Assembly (NCBI RefSeq): GCF_001571225.1
Contig: NZ_BCTJ01000003.1
Span: 62,001 to 126,000 of the forward strand
Reading direction: 5' to 3'
Length of the DNA stretch: 64,000 nucleotides
Origin: Hydrogenophaga palleronii NBRC 102513
GTDB lineage: Bacteria; Pseudomonadota; Gammaproteobacteria; Burkholderiales; Burkholderiaceae_C
Part shown: positions 33,709 to 41,744 of the stretch, in pieces
Position numbering within the stretch: the stretch's first letter is position 1
Layout of the letters: the number at the start of each line of letters is the position of its first letter
Notes under the pieces: model-generated
Seen by the model: the letters and a program-made list of their open reading frames with translations, nothing else
Database searches by the model: none
Told to the model about the DNA's origin: nothing
Translations under genes and position numbers: made by a program

Positions 33709-33780
33709 GGAACCGGCTCTGCCGGGCCGCAGGGCATGCCCCCTCGAGGGGGTCGCGCGCAGCGCGGCGGGGGTGGGTCC
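33709..33780. repeat. Three-hairpin intergenic repeat, copy 2
   Basis: ACCGGCTCTGCCGGGCC, then GCCCCCTCGAGGGGGTC (a perfect CCCCCTCGAGGGGG palindrome), then CGCGCGCAGCGCGGCGGGGG. It follows the tldD stop (minus strand) and precedes the promoter of the DAHP synthase leader, so it probably ends the tldD message. Confidence 0.6.
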
Positions 33781-33783
33781 TGG

Positions 33784-35244
33784 TCATGCCGTACCGCCGA
33801 CCGTGAGGCCGTCGATGCGCAGCGTCGGCTGGCCCACGCCCACCGGCACGCTCTGGCCTTCCTTGCCGCAGGTGCCGACGCCGCTGTCCAGGCGCATGTC
33901 GTTGCCGATCATGCTCACGCGGGTCAGTGCGTCGGGGCCGTTGCCGACCAGCGTGGCACCCTTCACCGGGTACTGGATCTTGCCGTTTTCCACCCAGTAG
34001 GCCTGGCTGGCGGAGAACACGAACTTGCCGCTGGTGATGTCGACCTGGCCGCCACCGAAGTTGGTCGCGTACAGGCCCTTCTTGATGGACGCCACGATTT
34101 CTTCGGGTGCCTTGTCGCCGCCCAGCATGTAGGTGTTGGTCATGCGTGGCATGGGCACGTGGGCATAACTCTCGCGCCGGCCGTTGCCGGTGGGCTTGAC
34201 GCCCATCAGGCGCGCGTTCATCGCGTCCTGGATGTAGCCGCGCAGGATGCCGTCTTCGATCAGCACGTTCTTCTGCGAGGTGTGGCCTTCGTCGTCCACG
34301 TTGAGCGAGCCGCGGCGGTCGGCAATGGTGCCGTCGTCGAGCACGGTCACGCCCTTGGCCGCCACGCGCTGGCCGATCTTGCCGGAGAAGGCGCTCGAGC
34401 CCTTGCGGTTGAAGTCGCCTTCCAGGCCGTGGCCCACCGCTTCGTGCAGCAGGATGCCGGGCCAGCCCGAGCCGAGCACCACCACCATCTCGCCGGCCGG
34501 TGCAGGCCGGGCGTCGAGGTTGGTCAGTGCGTAGTCCACCGCTTCGTCCACATAGGTCTGCACCATGGCGTCGTCAAAGTAAGCCAGGCCGAAGCGGCCG
34601 CCACCACCGGAGGAGCCGGCTTCGCGCCGGCCCGACTGCTCGGCGATCACGGTGACGGAGAGGCGGATCAGCGGGCGCACATCGGCCGCCAGCGTGCCGT
34701 CGGCACGCGCCACCAGCACCACGTCGTGTTCCGCCGCCAGGCCGGCCATGACCTGCTTCACACGCGGGTCCTTGGCCTTGGCCATGCGCTCCACCTTCTC
34801 CAGCAGCGCCACCTTGGCGGTGCTGTCGAGCGTGGCGATCGGGTCCAGCCCGGGGTAGAGCGAGCGCGATTTGGGCACCTTGATCGAAGGCACCCGCACC
34901 TTGCGGCCCTGGCCTTGTGCCGAGATCGAGCGCACCGTGTGGGCGGCATCGATCAGCGAGTCCCAGGACAGGTCGTCGGAGTAGGCAAAGGCGGTCTTCT
35001 CACCGCTGACCGCGCGCACACCCACGCCCTGGTCGATGCTGAAGCTGCCGGTCTTGACGATGCCCTCTTCCAGGCTCCAGCCTTCGCTGCGGGTGGTCTG
35101 GAAATACAGGTCCGCGTCGTCCACCCCGTGCGACATGATTTCGCCGAGCGCGCGCTGCAAATGCGTCGGACTCAGGCCGAAGGGTTCGAGCAACAGGCTT
35201 TGGGCGGTGGCCAGACGGGCCAGGGTGGGTTCGCGTGAAATCAT
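33784..35244 (-). CDS. tldD: Metalloprotease TldD
   Basis: 486 residues, normal for TldD, the partner of TldE/PmbA in degrading or maturing peptides such as microcin precursors and CcdA. The zinc motif HEAVGH is at residues 267-272, followed by GLEGDFNRKGSSAF. The glycine-rich SSGGGGRFGLAYFDD region and the C-terminal LRIDGLTVGGTA are typical. I chose the ATG at 35244; TACAAT ends six bases before it. The tldE gene is not in this window. Confidence 0.95.
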   Translation of the reverse strand: MISREPTLARLATAQSLLLEPFGLSPTHLQRALGEIMSHGVDDADLYFQTTRSEGWSLEEGIVKTGSFSIDQGVGVRAVSGEKTAFAYSDDLSWDSLIDAAHTVRSISAQGQGRKVRVPSIKVPKSRSLYPGLDPIATLDSTAKVALLEKVERMAKAKDPRVKQVMAGLAAEHDVVLVARADGTLAADVRPLIRLSVTVIAEQSGRREAGSSGGGGRFGLAYFDDAMVQTYVDEAVDYALTNLDARPAPAGEMVVVLGSGWPGILLHEAVGHGLEGDFNRKGSSAFSGKIGQRVAAKGVTVLDDGTIADRRGSLNVDDEGHTSQKNVLIEDGILRGYIQDAMNARLMGVKPTGNGRRESYAHVPMPRMTNTYMLGGDKAPEEIVASIKKGLYATNFGGGQVDITSGKFVFSASQAYWVENGKIQYPVKGATLVGNGPDALTRVSMIGNDMRLDSGVGTCGKEGQSVPVGVGQPTLRIDGLTVGGTA

Positions 35245-35250
35245 CGGGCC

Positions 35251-35256
35251 ATTGTA
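35251..35256 (-). promoter_or_regulatory. -10 element TACAAT six bases before tldD
   Basis: TACAAT on the minus strand is followed by GGCCCG and the tldD ATG at 35244. No Shine-Dalgarno sequence lies between. Confidence 0.55.
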
Positions 35257-35336
35257 AGAACCCCGGCACGGCACAGGGCCCCAAAGGTCTTGCAAGGCAC
35301 TGGCCGGCGCGAAACCACGCCATCCAGAGACACCGA

Positions 35337-35420
35337 GGGTCCGGCTCTGCCGGCCCCAGGTGTCGCTCCCCTCCCGCCGCAGGCGAGAGAGGGGGGAGCG
35401 CCGCAGGCGCGCAGGGGGTG
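35337..35420. repeat. Three-hairpin intergenic repeat, copy 3
   Basis: CCGGCTCTGCCGG, then GCTCCCCTC...GAGGGGGGAGC enclosing CGCCGCAGGCG, then GCGCCGCAGGCGCGC and GGGGG. It lies directly after the rodA stop (minus strand) and upstream of tldD. The middle hairpin is larger than in copies 1 and 2 but the element order is the same. Confidence 0.55.
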
Positions 35421-35424
35421 CTCT

Positions 35425-36582
35425 CTAGCTCTGCATCAACCGCTTGGACTTGGCGATCGACATCAGGATGCCCAGCCCCACGCCCAGCGTCACCATGGCC
35501 GTGCCCCCATAACTCACGAACGGCAGGGGCACGCCCACCACCGGCAGGATGCCGCTGACCATGCCCATGTTGACGAAGGCGTAGACGAACACGTTGAGCG
35601 TGACCGCGCCGGCCACCAGGCGCGAGAACTGCGTCGGCGCCTCGACGGCGATCAGCAGGCCGCGCACGATCAGGAAGATGAAGCCGCCCATCAGACCCAG
35701 CACACCCATCAGGCCGAATTCTTCGGAGAAGGCGGCGTAGATGAAGTCGGTGGTGCGCTCGGGAATGAACTCCAGGTGGGTCTGCGTGCCCTGCATGAAG
35801 CCCTTGCCCCAGAGGCCACCCGAACCGATGGCGATCATGCCCTGGATGATGTGGAAGCCTTTGCCCAGCGGGTCTTTCGACGGGTCGAGCAAGGTACAGA
35901 CACGCTGGCGCTGGTACTCGTGCAGGATCTGCCAGTCCACCCCGGCCGCGCACATCTGCGGCTCCAGCACGATCAGGGCAACAACGGCCACCGTGCCGAC
36001 GATCACCGGCGGCAGGATGAGCTTCCAGCTCAGGCCGGCAAAAAAGATCACGCACAGGCCGGAAGACATGACCAGCAGCGAGGTGCCGAGGTCGGGCTGT
36101 TTCAGGATCAGCGCCACCGGCATCACCAGCAGCACGCCAGCAACCACGAAGTCCAGCGGCTTGAGCTGGCCTTCGCGGCGGTGGAACCACCAGGCCAGCA
36201 TGAGCGGCATGGCGATCTTCATCAGCTCGCTGGGCTGGATCACGGTCACGCCCACGTCGAGCCAGCGCTGCGAGCCCTTGCGCATGATGCCGAACAGCTC
36301 CACGCCCAGCAGCAGCAGCACACCCGCGGTGTAGAGCGGCAGGGCCAGCGACATCAGGCGCTGCGGCGGCACCTGCGATACCAGGAACATCACGCCCACG
36401 GCCAGCATCATGTTGCGGCTGTGGGCGGCAAAACGTGTGCCGTGGTCAAAACCCACCGAATACATGGTGACCAGGCCGGCACCCGCCATCAGCAGGATGG
36501 CAAACAGCAGCCAGCCGTCAAAGCCCTGGAAGATCGGGGCGATGCGCTGCAGCAGGGTGGGTTTGTCGAAGACGGCGGCCAT
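35425..36582 (-). CDS. rodA: Rod shape-determining glycosyltransferase RodA (SEDS family)
   Basis: 385 residues, about ten membrane segments. RodA polymerises lipid II in the elongasome with PBP2. SEDS marks: GSQRWLDVGVTVIQPSELMKIA, QPDLGTS, FIPERTTDFIYAAFSEEFGL and the C-terminal SYGGTAMVTLGVGLGILMS. The gene stands alone: the neighbour upstream is divergent and no mreBCD or mrdA is present, whereas in many proteobacteria rodA follows mrdA. Its paralogue ftsW is in the dcw cluster of this window. A GATAAT ends eight bases before the ATG. Confidence 0.96.
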   Translation of the reverse strand: MAAVFDKPTLLQRIAPIFQGFDGWLLFAILLMAGAGLVTMYSVGFDHGTRFAAHSRNMMLAVGVMFLVSQVPPQRLMSLALPLYTAGVLLLLGVELFGIMRKGSQRWLDVGVTVIQPSELMKIAMPLMLAWWFHRREGQLKPLDFVVAGVLLVMPVALILKQPDLGTSLLVMSSGLCVIFFAGLSWKLILPPVIVGTVAVVALIVLEPQMCAAGVDWQILHEYQRQRVCTLLDPSKDPLGKGFHIIQGMIAIGSGGLWGKGFMQGTQTHLEFIPERTTDFIYAAFSEEFGLMGVLGLMGGFIFLIVRGLLIAVEAPTQFSRLVAGAVTLNVFVYAFVNMGMVSGILPVVGVPLPFVSYGGTAMVTLGVGLGILMSIAKSKRLMQS

Positions 36583-36589
36583 GGGGCGC

Positions 36590-36596
36590 GATTATC
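36590..36596. promoter_or_regulatory. Overlapping divergent -10 elements between rodA and the esterase gene
   Basis: Only 22 bp separate the rodA ATG (36582, minus) from the esterase ATG (36605, plus). In that gap GATTAT (36590-36595, plus) and GATAAT (36591-36596, minus) overlap. They end nine and eight bases before the two ATGs. Both messages would be nearly leaderless and polymerase could not occupy both at once. Confidence 0.45.
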
Positions 36597-36604
36597 CTTC
36601 GGCC

Positions 36605-37219
36605 ATGACCTCTGCCGCCACCACCCACCTGCTCTACCTGCATGGTTTTCGTTCGTCCCCGCAATCGATGAAGGCCCTCAAGGTGGCCGAGCGGATGCAG
36701 GCGCAGCACCCCGGCGTGGTCTGGTGGTGCCCGCAATTGCCGCCCTCGCCGCGCGAGGCCATGGCCATGGTGCTAGACGGTGTGCGCGACTGGCCGCGCC
36801 AGGGCATGGCGGTGGCCGGCTCTTCGCTGGGTGGTTTCTACGCCCGCTGGCTGGCGCTGCAGACCGGCTGCCGCGCCACGGTGCTGCTCAACCCGGCGCC
36901 GTTCCCGGCACGCGACCTGGCGAAGTACATCGGTGAGCAGACCGCCTGGCACGACCCGCAGGAACGCTTTTTCTTCGAGCCTGCCTTTGTCGGCGAATTG
37001 CAGGCGCAGCAGGACGATATCGCCCGGCTGGCCGCGCTACACCCGGCCACGCCGCAGCGGCAACTGGCGGTGCTGGCCAAAGGCGACGAAGTGCTGGACT
37101 GGCGCGAGATGCAGGCCTTCTGCGCCGGCGGCAGCGTGCGCCTGCTGGAGGGCAGCGACCACGCGCTGAGCGACTTCGACGATCACATCGACGCGGTGTT
37201 CGGCTTTCTCGGCCTCTGA
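36605..37219 (+). CDS. YqiA-like alpha/beta-hydrolase (esterase)
   Basis: 204 residues. The N-terminal LLYLHGFRSSPQSMKA, the nucleophile elbow VAGSSLGGFYARWLA (G-S-S-L-G), LLNPAPFP, and the late Asp and His in KGDEVLDW and EGSDHALSDF make a full Ser-Asp-His triad. The family (E. coli YqiA) hydrolyses short-chain esters or thioesters; its role is unclear. It is divergent from rodA and followed by the RNase gene on the same strand. Confidence 0.87.
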   Translation: MTSAATTHLLYLHGFRSSPQSMKALKVAERMQAQHPGVVWWCPQLPPSPREAMAMVLDGVRDWPRQGMAVAGSSLGGFYARWLALQTGCRATVLLNPAPFPARDLAKYIGEQTAWHDPQERFFFEPAFVGELQAQQDDIARLAALHPATPQRQLAVLAKGDEVLDWREMQAFCAGGSVRLLEGSDHALSDFDDHIDAVFGFLGL

Positions 37220-37255
37220 ACGCCGCGCCCGCGCGGGCCGGACACGCCCCCATGG

Positions 37256-37261
37256 GACAAT
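37256..37261 (+). promoter_or_regulatory. -10-like GACAAT seven bases before the RNase gene
   Basis: GACAAT is followed by CCGGCGC and the ATG at 37269. Weaker -10 match than the others and one base further from the start; listed because it repeats the same layout. Confidence 0.35.
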
Positions 37262-37268
37262 CCGGCGC

Positions 37269-39353
37269 ATGCACATTCTGTTTGATGACGCCGGCAAGTT
37301 GTTGACCGGCCGCCTCCTGTCCGAGGCCGAAAGTTCCCTGCAAGTCGAGCTCGATTCGGGCAAACGCGTCAAGGTCAAGGGCGTCAACGCCCTGCTGCGC
37401 TTCGAAAAACCCGCCCCCAGCCAGCTGATGCCGGCCGCCACCACGCTGGCCGACAGCATGGAGCTGGAGCTGGCCTATGAATTCGCCCCCGAAGACGAGT
37501 TCGGGTTTGCCGACCTCGCGCACGAGTACTTCAGCGACAACGCCAGCACCACCGAACAGGTGGCCGCCCTGCTCTGCCTGCAAGGCGCGCCACATTACTT
37601 CCGTCGCGCCGGCAAGGGCCGCTACAAGAAGGCCGCCCCCGAAGTGCTGGCCCAGGCGCTGGCGGCGATCGAAAAGAAGAAACAGGTGCAGGCACAGATC
37701 GCGGCCTGGGCCGACGAACTGGCCGCCGGCACCTGCCCCGAGCCGGTGCGCCAGCAGCTCTACAAGATCCTGTTCAAGCCCGACAAGAACGCGCCCGAGT
37801 ACAAGGCCGTGGTCGAGGCCGCGCGCAACAGCCACACCGCGCCGCTCATGCTGCTGCAGAACGCCGGCGCGATCACCAGCGCCTACCAGTTCCACTGGCA
37901 GCGTTTCCTGTTCGACCAGTTCCCCAAGGGCACCGGCTTCCCGGCGCTGCAGGCCCCGGCCATCCTCGACGAGCTGCCGCTGGCGCCGGTGCAGGCCTTC
38001 TCCATCGACGACTCGCTGACCACCGAGATCGACGACGCGCTTTCGTTGCAGGGCCTGGGCAGTGGCACGGTCACGCTGGGCATTCACATTGCGGCGCCCG
38101 GCCTGGCCATCGTGCCCGAAGGCCCGGTCGACCAGGTGGCGCGTGCGCGCCTGTCCACGGTCTACATGCCGGGCAACAAGATCACCATGCTGCCCGACGA
38201 CGTGGTGCAGGCCTACACCTTGATGGCCGGCCGCGACTGCCCCGCCGTCTCGCTCTACCTGACGCTGGACGAAGCCACGCTGACGGTCACCGCCAGCCAC
38301 ACGGCGCTGGAGCGCGTGCCGATCGCCCTCAACCTGCGGCACGACCAGCTCGACAGCGTCATCACCGAAGCCTGGCTCAAGGGCGAAGCGCCGCCCACCC
38401 CGCCGGCCGCCGAGATCGCGGCGCTGCAGCCCTCGCTGACCTTCCTCTACCGCCTCGCACTGCACCTGAAGGCGCAGCGCGAAGTGGTGCGCGGCAAACC
38501 CGAGACCTTCACCCGCCCGGACTACACCTTCCGCCTCGAAGGCGTGGGCGACGACGGCCCGCAAGGCGACGAAACCGTGTTGATCGGCACGCGCCAGCGC
38601 GGCGCCCCGCTGGACCTGATCGTGGCCGAGGCCATGATCCTGGCCAACAGCACCTGGGGCAACTGGCTCGCCGACTGCGGCGTGCCCGGCATCTACCGAA
38701 GCCAGGCCAGCCTGCTGCCCGGCGTGAAGGTGCGCATGGGCACCAAGGCGCAGCCGCACGCCGGCATCGGCGTGAAGAGTTACGCCTGGAGCACCTCGCC
38801 CCTGCGCCGCTATGTCGACCTGGTCAACCAGTGGCAGATCATTGCCTGCGCCCGCCACGGCAAGACCGCGGCCCTGGCCGCGCCCTTCAAGCCCAAGGAC
38901 GCCAACCTGTTCTCGGTCATCAGCGCCTTCGACGCCGCCTACAGCGCCTACAACGGTTTCCAGAACGGCATCGAGCGTTACTGGACGCTCAAGTACCTGG
39001 AGCAGAACGGCATCACCGAACTCACGGCCACGCTGTTCAAGGACAACCTGGTGCGCGCCGACACCCTGCCGCTGGTGCTGCCGGTGCTCGGTGCCGAGGG
39101 CCTGGCGCGCGGCGCGCGTGTGCGGGTGAGACTCGGCGAGATCGACCACATCACGCTCGACGTGCACGGCACCGTCACCGAGCGGCTGGACCTGTCGGCC
39201 GATGACGCCGCCGCTGCCGACGAGGCGGGCGACGACGACGGCGAAGACGAGGCCCTGGCCGCGCCACTGGCGCTGGCCATCGACCTCAACGAAGGCGATG
39301 CCGAGGGCGCTGCCGCCCAGGCACCGCAAACGCCCGGCCCGGCAGGAGACTGA
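37269..39353 (+). CDS. RNase II/RNase R-family exoribonuclease
   Basis: 694 residues. The RNB catalytic domain is seen in FSIDDSLTTEIDDALSL with the metal-binding Asp residues, IHIAAPGLAIVPEGPVDQVAR, YMPGNKITMLP and STSPLRRYVDLVNQWQI. Length is nearer RNase II (644) than E. coli RNase R (813), and the N-terminus lacks a clear double cold-shock domain. The C-terminal ~60 residues are acidic and Ala-rich. It degrades RNA 3' to 5'. The tonB-like gene follows after 37 bp. Which of the two names is right cannot be decided here. Confidence 0.9.
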   Translation: MHILFDDAGKLLTGRLLSEAESSLQVELDSGKRVKVKGVNALLRFEKPAPSQLMPAATTLADSMELELAYEFAPEDEFGFADLAHEYFSDNASTTEQVAALLCLQGAPHYFRRAGKGRYKKAAPEVLAQALAAIEKKKQVQAQIAAWADELAAGTCPEPVRQQLYKILFKPDKNAPEYKAVVEAARNSHTAPLMLLQNAGAITSAYQFHWQRFLFDQFPKGTGFPALQAPAILDELPLAPVQAFSIDDSLTTEIDDALSLQGLGSGTVTLGIHIAAPGLAIVPEGPVDQVARARLSTVYMPGNKITMLPDDVVQAYTLMAGRDCPAVSLYLTLDEATLTVTASHTALERVPIALNLRHDQLDSVITEAWLKGEAPPTPPAAEIAALQPSLTFLYRLALHLKAQREVVRGKPETFTRPDYTFRLEGVGDDGPQGDETVLIGTRQRGAPLDLIVAEAMILANSTWGNWLADCGVPGIYRSQASLLPGVKVRMGTKAQPHAGIGVKSYAWSTSPLRRYVDLVNQWQIIACARHGKTAALAAPFKPKDANLFSVISAFDAAYSAYNGFQNGIERYWTLKYLEQNGITELTATLFKDNLVRADTLPLVLPVLGAEGLARGARVRVRLGEIDHITLDVHGTVTERLDLSADDAAAADEAGDDDGEDEALAAPLALAIDLNEGDAEGAAAQAPQTPGPAGD

Positions 39354-39375
39354 GGCCGGGGCGACAAGCTGCACG

Positions 39376-39381
39376 GATAAT
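39376..39381 (+). promoter_or_regulatory. -10 element GATAAT before the TonB-like gene
   Basis: GATAAT is followed by GCCCGC and then GTG-ATG (39388-39393). The six-base spacing to the GTG matches the leaderless pattern and suggests the GTG may be the true start. Confidence 0.45.
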
Positions 39382-39390
39382 GCCCGCGTG

Positions 39391-40257
39391 ATGTCGTCTG
39401 CCCTGTCCTTTCTCAAGAAGCTGAGCACGCTGCAACTGGCGCTGGGGTTCTCCATCGCCGTGCACGCCGCGCTGCTCACGGTGCGCTTCGTTGACCCCGA
39501 ACGCTTCAACCGCGTGTTCCAGGACACGCCGCTGGAAGTCATCCTCGTCAACGCCAAAAGCAACGAGCGGCCCGACAAGGCCACCGCCATCGCCCAGACC
39601 TCGCTGGCCGGCGGTGGTGACGTGGAGCGCGGCCGCGCCACCTCACCCCTGCCACCGGCCACGGTGGCGCGCATCGGCGAGGTGCACGAAGAAGACGAAC
39701 GCAAGATCGAAGCCCTGCGCGAACAGCAGAACCGCCTGCTGGCACAGGTGCGGCGCGAGCTCGCCAAAATGCCGCCGCCCGACCCGGAGTCGGTCAACCC
39801 GAACGAGGCCACCTCCGAACGCGAGCAGAAGCGCAAGGCGCTGGTGAAGATCCTGGCCGAGATCGAGAAGCGCATCAACGAAGAAAACGCGCGGCCCAAG
39901 AAGCGCTACATCAGCCCGGCCACGCGCGAGGCGGTCTACGCCATCTACTACGACGAGCTGCGCCGCAAGATCGAAGACCGCGGCACCACCAACTTCCCCG
40001 AGGCCGCCGGGCGCAAGCTGTACGGCGAACTCACCATGACGATCACCGTCAACCACACCGGCGTGGTGCTCGACACCGAGGTGGTGCAACCCTCGGGCAC
40101 GCCGCTGCTCGACCGCCGCGCGCAGGCCATCGTGCGCAGCCTGTCGTTCGGCCGCTTCAACGAGGCCATGCGGCGCCAGGCCGACCAGATCGTCGTCGTC
40201 TCGCGCTTTCGCTTCACGCGCGACGAAACGCTGCAGACCCAGCTGTCGGGACAGTAG
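39391..40257 (+). CDS. TonB-like energy transducer
   Basis: 288 residues from the ATG at 39391 (a GTG directly before it is possible). One transmembrane helix (LALGFSIAVHAALLTVRF), the SxxxH-type SIAVHA pattern of TonB, a long charged coiled-coil-like middle (EEDERKIEALREQQNRLL) and a C-terminal TonB domain (YYDELRRKIEDRGTTNFPE, GELTMTITVNHTGVVLD). It probably couples ExbB/ExbD energy to an outer-membrane receptor; no exbBD is nearby. In related genomes aroE often separates it from mtgA; here the two are adjacent with no gap. Confidence 0.8.
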   Translation: MSSALSFLKKLSTLQLALGFSIAVHAALLTVRFVDPERFNRVFQDTPLEVILVNAKSNERPDKATAIAQTSLAGGGDVERGRATSPLPPATVARIGEVHEEDERKIEALREQQNRLLAQVRRELAKMPPPDPESVNPNEATSEREQKRKALVKILAEIEKRINEENARPKKRYISPATREAVYAIYYDELRRKIEDRGTTNFPEAAGRKLYGELTMTITVNHTGVVLDTEVVQPSGTPLLDRRAQAIVRSLSFGRFNEAMRRQADQIVVVSRFRFTRDETLQTQLSGQ

Positions 40258-41004
40258 ATGAGGTCGCTCGGCCGCTGGATCCTGTGGCTGCTGCTGGCCG
40301 GCCTGGCGCTGCAGCTGTTTTTCCTCGCGCGCATCGCGCTCATGGTGGTGATCGACCCCACCAGCACCGCCTTCATGCGCTCGGAAGCCTGGCGCATCGC
40401 CGGTGCCAGCCTGCAGACCGACAAGACCTGGCGCTGGTCGCACGAGTGGGTGGCCAACGACCAGCTCAGCCCGCACCTCAAGCGCGCCGTGATCGCCTCC
40501 GAAGACGCCGGCTTCTTCGACCACAGCGGTGTGGACTGGGGCGCCATCGAAGGCGCCTGGCAGAAAAACGAACGCCGCCAGGCACAGGCCGAGCGCCGCG
40601 CCGCGCGCCAGCCCGATCAGGCGGTGCGCCCGCCCAGGGTGGTCGGCGGCTCCACCATCACACAACAGCTGGCCAAGAACCTGCTGCTGTCGGGCGAACG
40701 CCAGATGCTGCGCAAGGGCCAGGAGCTGGTGCTCACGCTGATGCTCGAAGCTCTGCTCGACAAACGCCGCATCCTGGAGATCTACCTCAACAGTGTCGAA
40801 TGGGGCGAAGGCGTGTTCGGCGCCGAAGCGGCCGCGCAGCGTTACTTCAAGAAGCCGGCCAGCAAGCTCAGCCCGCACGAGGCCGCGCGCCTGGCGGTGA
40901 TGCTGCCCTCGCCCAAGTTCTTCGAAACCCGCCAGGGCTCTGCGTACCTCGCGCGCCGCACCGGCACCATCGTGGCCCGCATGGGCGGCGTGGTGATTCC
41001 ATGA
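40258..41004 (+). CDS. mtgA: Monofunctional biosynthetic peptidoglycan transglycosylase
   Basis: 248 residues with an N-terminal membrane anchor and a GT51 domain. Motif 1 with the catalytic Glu82 is [15 protein letters not shown]; motif 2 [15 protein letters not shown]; motif 3 [13 protein letters not shown]; motif 4 [15 protein letters not shown]. It polymerises glycan strands from lipid II without a transpeptidase domain. A charged loop of ~25 residues ([18 protein letters not shown]) between motifs 1 and 2 is longer than in E. coli MtgA. The ATG follows the TonB-like stop directly (TAGATG). Confidence 0.94.
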   Translation: MRSLGRWILWLLLAGLALQLFFLARIALMVVIDPTSTAFMRSEAWRIAGASLQTDKTWRWSHEWVANDQLSPHLKRAVIASEDAGFFDHSGVDWGAIEGAWQKNERRQAQAERRAARQPDQAVRPPRVVGGSTITQQLAKNLLLSGERQMLRKGQELVLTLMLEALLDKRRILEIYLNSVEWGEGVFGAEAAAQRYFKKPASKLSPHEAARLAVMLPSPKFFETRQGSAYLARRTGTIVARMGGVVIP

Positions 41005-41046
41005 GGCAGCCCTGCGGCGCTGCGCGCCATACGCCCCAGGCGGGCC

Positions 41047-41083
41047 GATGCCTGCGGCCGGGCTCAGCCCGTTCCGCGGCATC
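41047..41083 (+). other. GC hairpin in the mtgA-plsC spacer
   Basis: GATGCC pairs with GGCATC, then GCGG with CCGC and GGGC with GCCC around a TCA loop, a 37-base near-continuous hairpin. No T run follows. It could slow polymerase or protect the 3' end of the mtgA message. The rest of the 112-bp spacer holds GC-rich sequence without an ORF. Confidence 0.45.
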
Positions 41084-41116
41084 TCTTGAAGGGACACTTT
41101 GCCCGGAGGGCGCTCC

Positions 41117-41734
41117 ATGAAGCTTCGCGCCAAGACCATGAGCCTGTTCCTGCTCGGCCTGGTGCGCCTGCTCACCGGCGCGCAGGCGCGCTGGTACGGC
41201 TGCCCGCCCAAGGCGGAGCAGCGTATCTATTTCGCCAACCACCAGAGCCATGCCGACCTGGTGCTGATCTGGGCCGCGCTGCCGCTGGAGCTGCGCAGCA
41301 TCACCCGCCCGATTGCGGCCAAGGACTACTGGACCGCCTCCCGCTTCAAGCGCTGGATCACCACCGAGGTGTTCAACGCGGTCTACGTGGAGCGCGAGCG
41401 CAAGGGCGACGAAGACCCCTTGCAGCCGCTGGTGAACGCGCTCGACAGCGGCGACTCGCTGATCCTGTTTCCCGAAGGCACACGCGGCCATGAAGAAGAC
41501 CCGCAGCCCTTCAAGTCGGGCCTGTACAACCTGGCCCGGCGTTTTCCCGGCGTGGTGCTGGTGCCGGCCTGGATCCACAACGTGCAGCGCGTGATCCCCA
41601 AGGGCGAGGTGGTGCCGGTGCCGGTGCTGTGCTCGGTGACCTTCGGTGAGCCGCTCGTCCTGGGCAGCGAAGAGCCGCGTGCCGATTTCCTGCAACGCGC
41701 GCGCGAAGCTGTCATGGCCCTGCGCGACGTCTGA
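41117..41734 (+). CDS. 1-acyl-sn-glycerol-3-phosphate acyltransferase-like protein
   Basis: 205 residues of the PlsC fold. The acyltransferase motif NHQSHADLVL has the H-x4-D pair, and FPEGTRG is motif III. It probably transfers an acyl chain to a lysophospholipid. The ATG at 41117 has GGAGGG eight bases upstream, better than the TTG at 41099. A CdsA-like gene follows after ten bases, so the pair may supply CDP-diacylglycerol for a second phospholipid route beside the housekeeping plsC/cdsA, which are not in this window. Confidence 0.85.
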   Translation: MKLRAKTMSLFLLGLVRLLTGAQARWYGCPPKAEQRIYFANHQSHADLVLIWAALPLELRSITRPIAAKDYWTASRFKRWITTEVFNAVYVERERKGDEDPLQPLVNALDSGDSLILFPEGTRGHEEDPQPFKSGLYNLARRFPGVVLVPAWIHNVQRVIPKGEVVPVPVLCSVTFGEPLVLGSEEPRADFLQRAREAVMALRDV

Positions 41735-41744
41735 GACACCAACC

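Noticed and set aside
40257..40260. Loss of an aroE gene between the TonB-like gene and mtgA
   Set aside because: aroE is only often present there in relatives; nothing in the sequence shows a deletion scar, so no claim is made.
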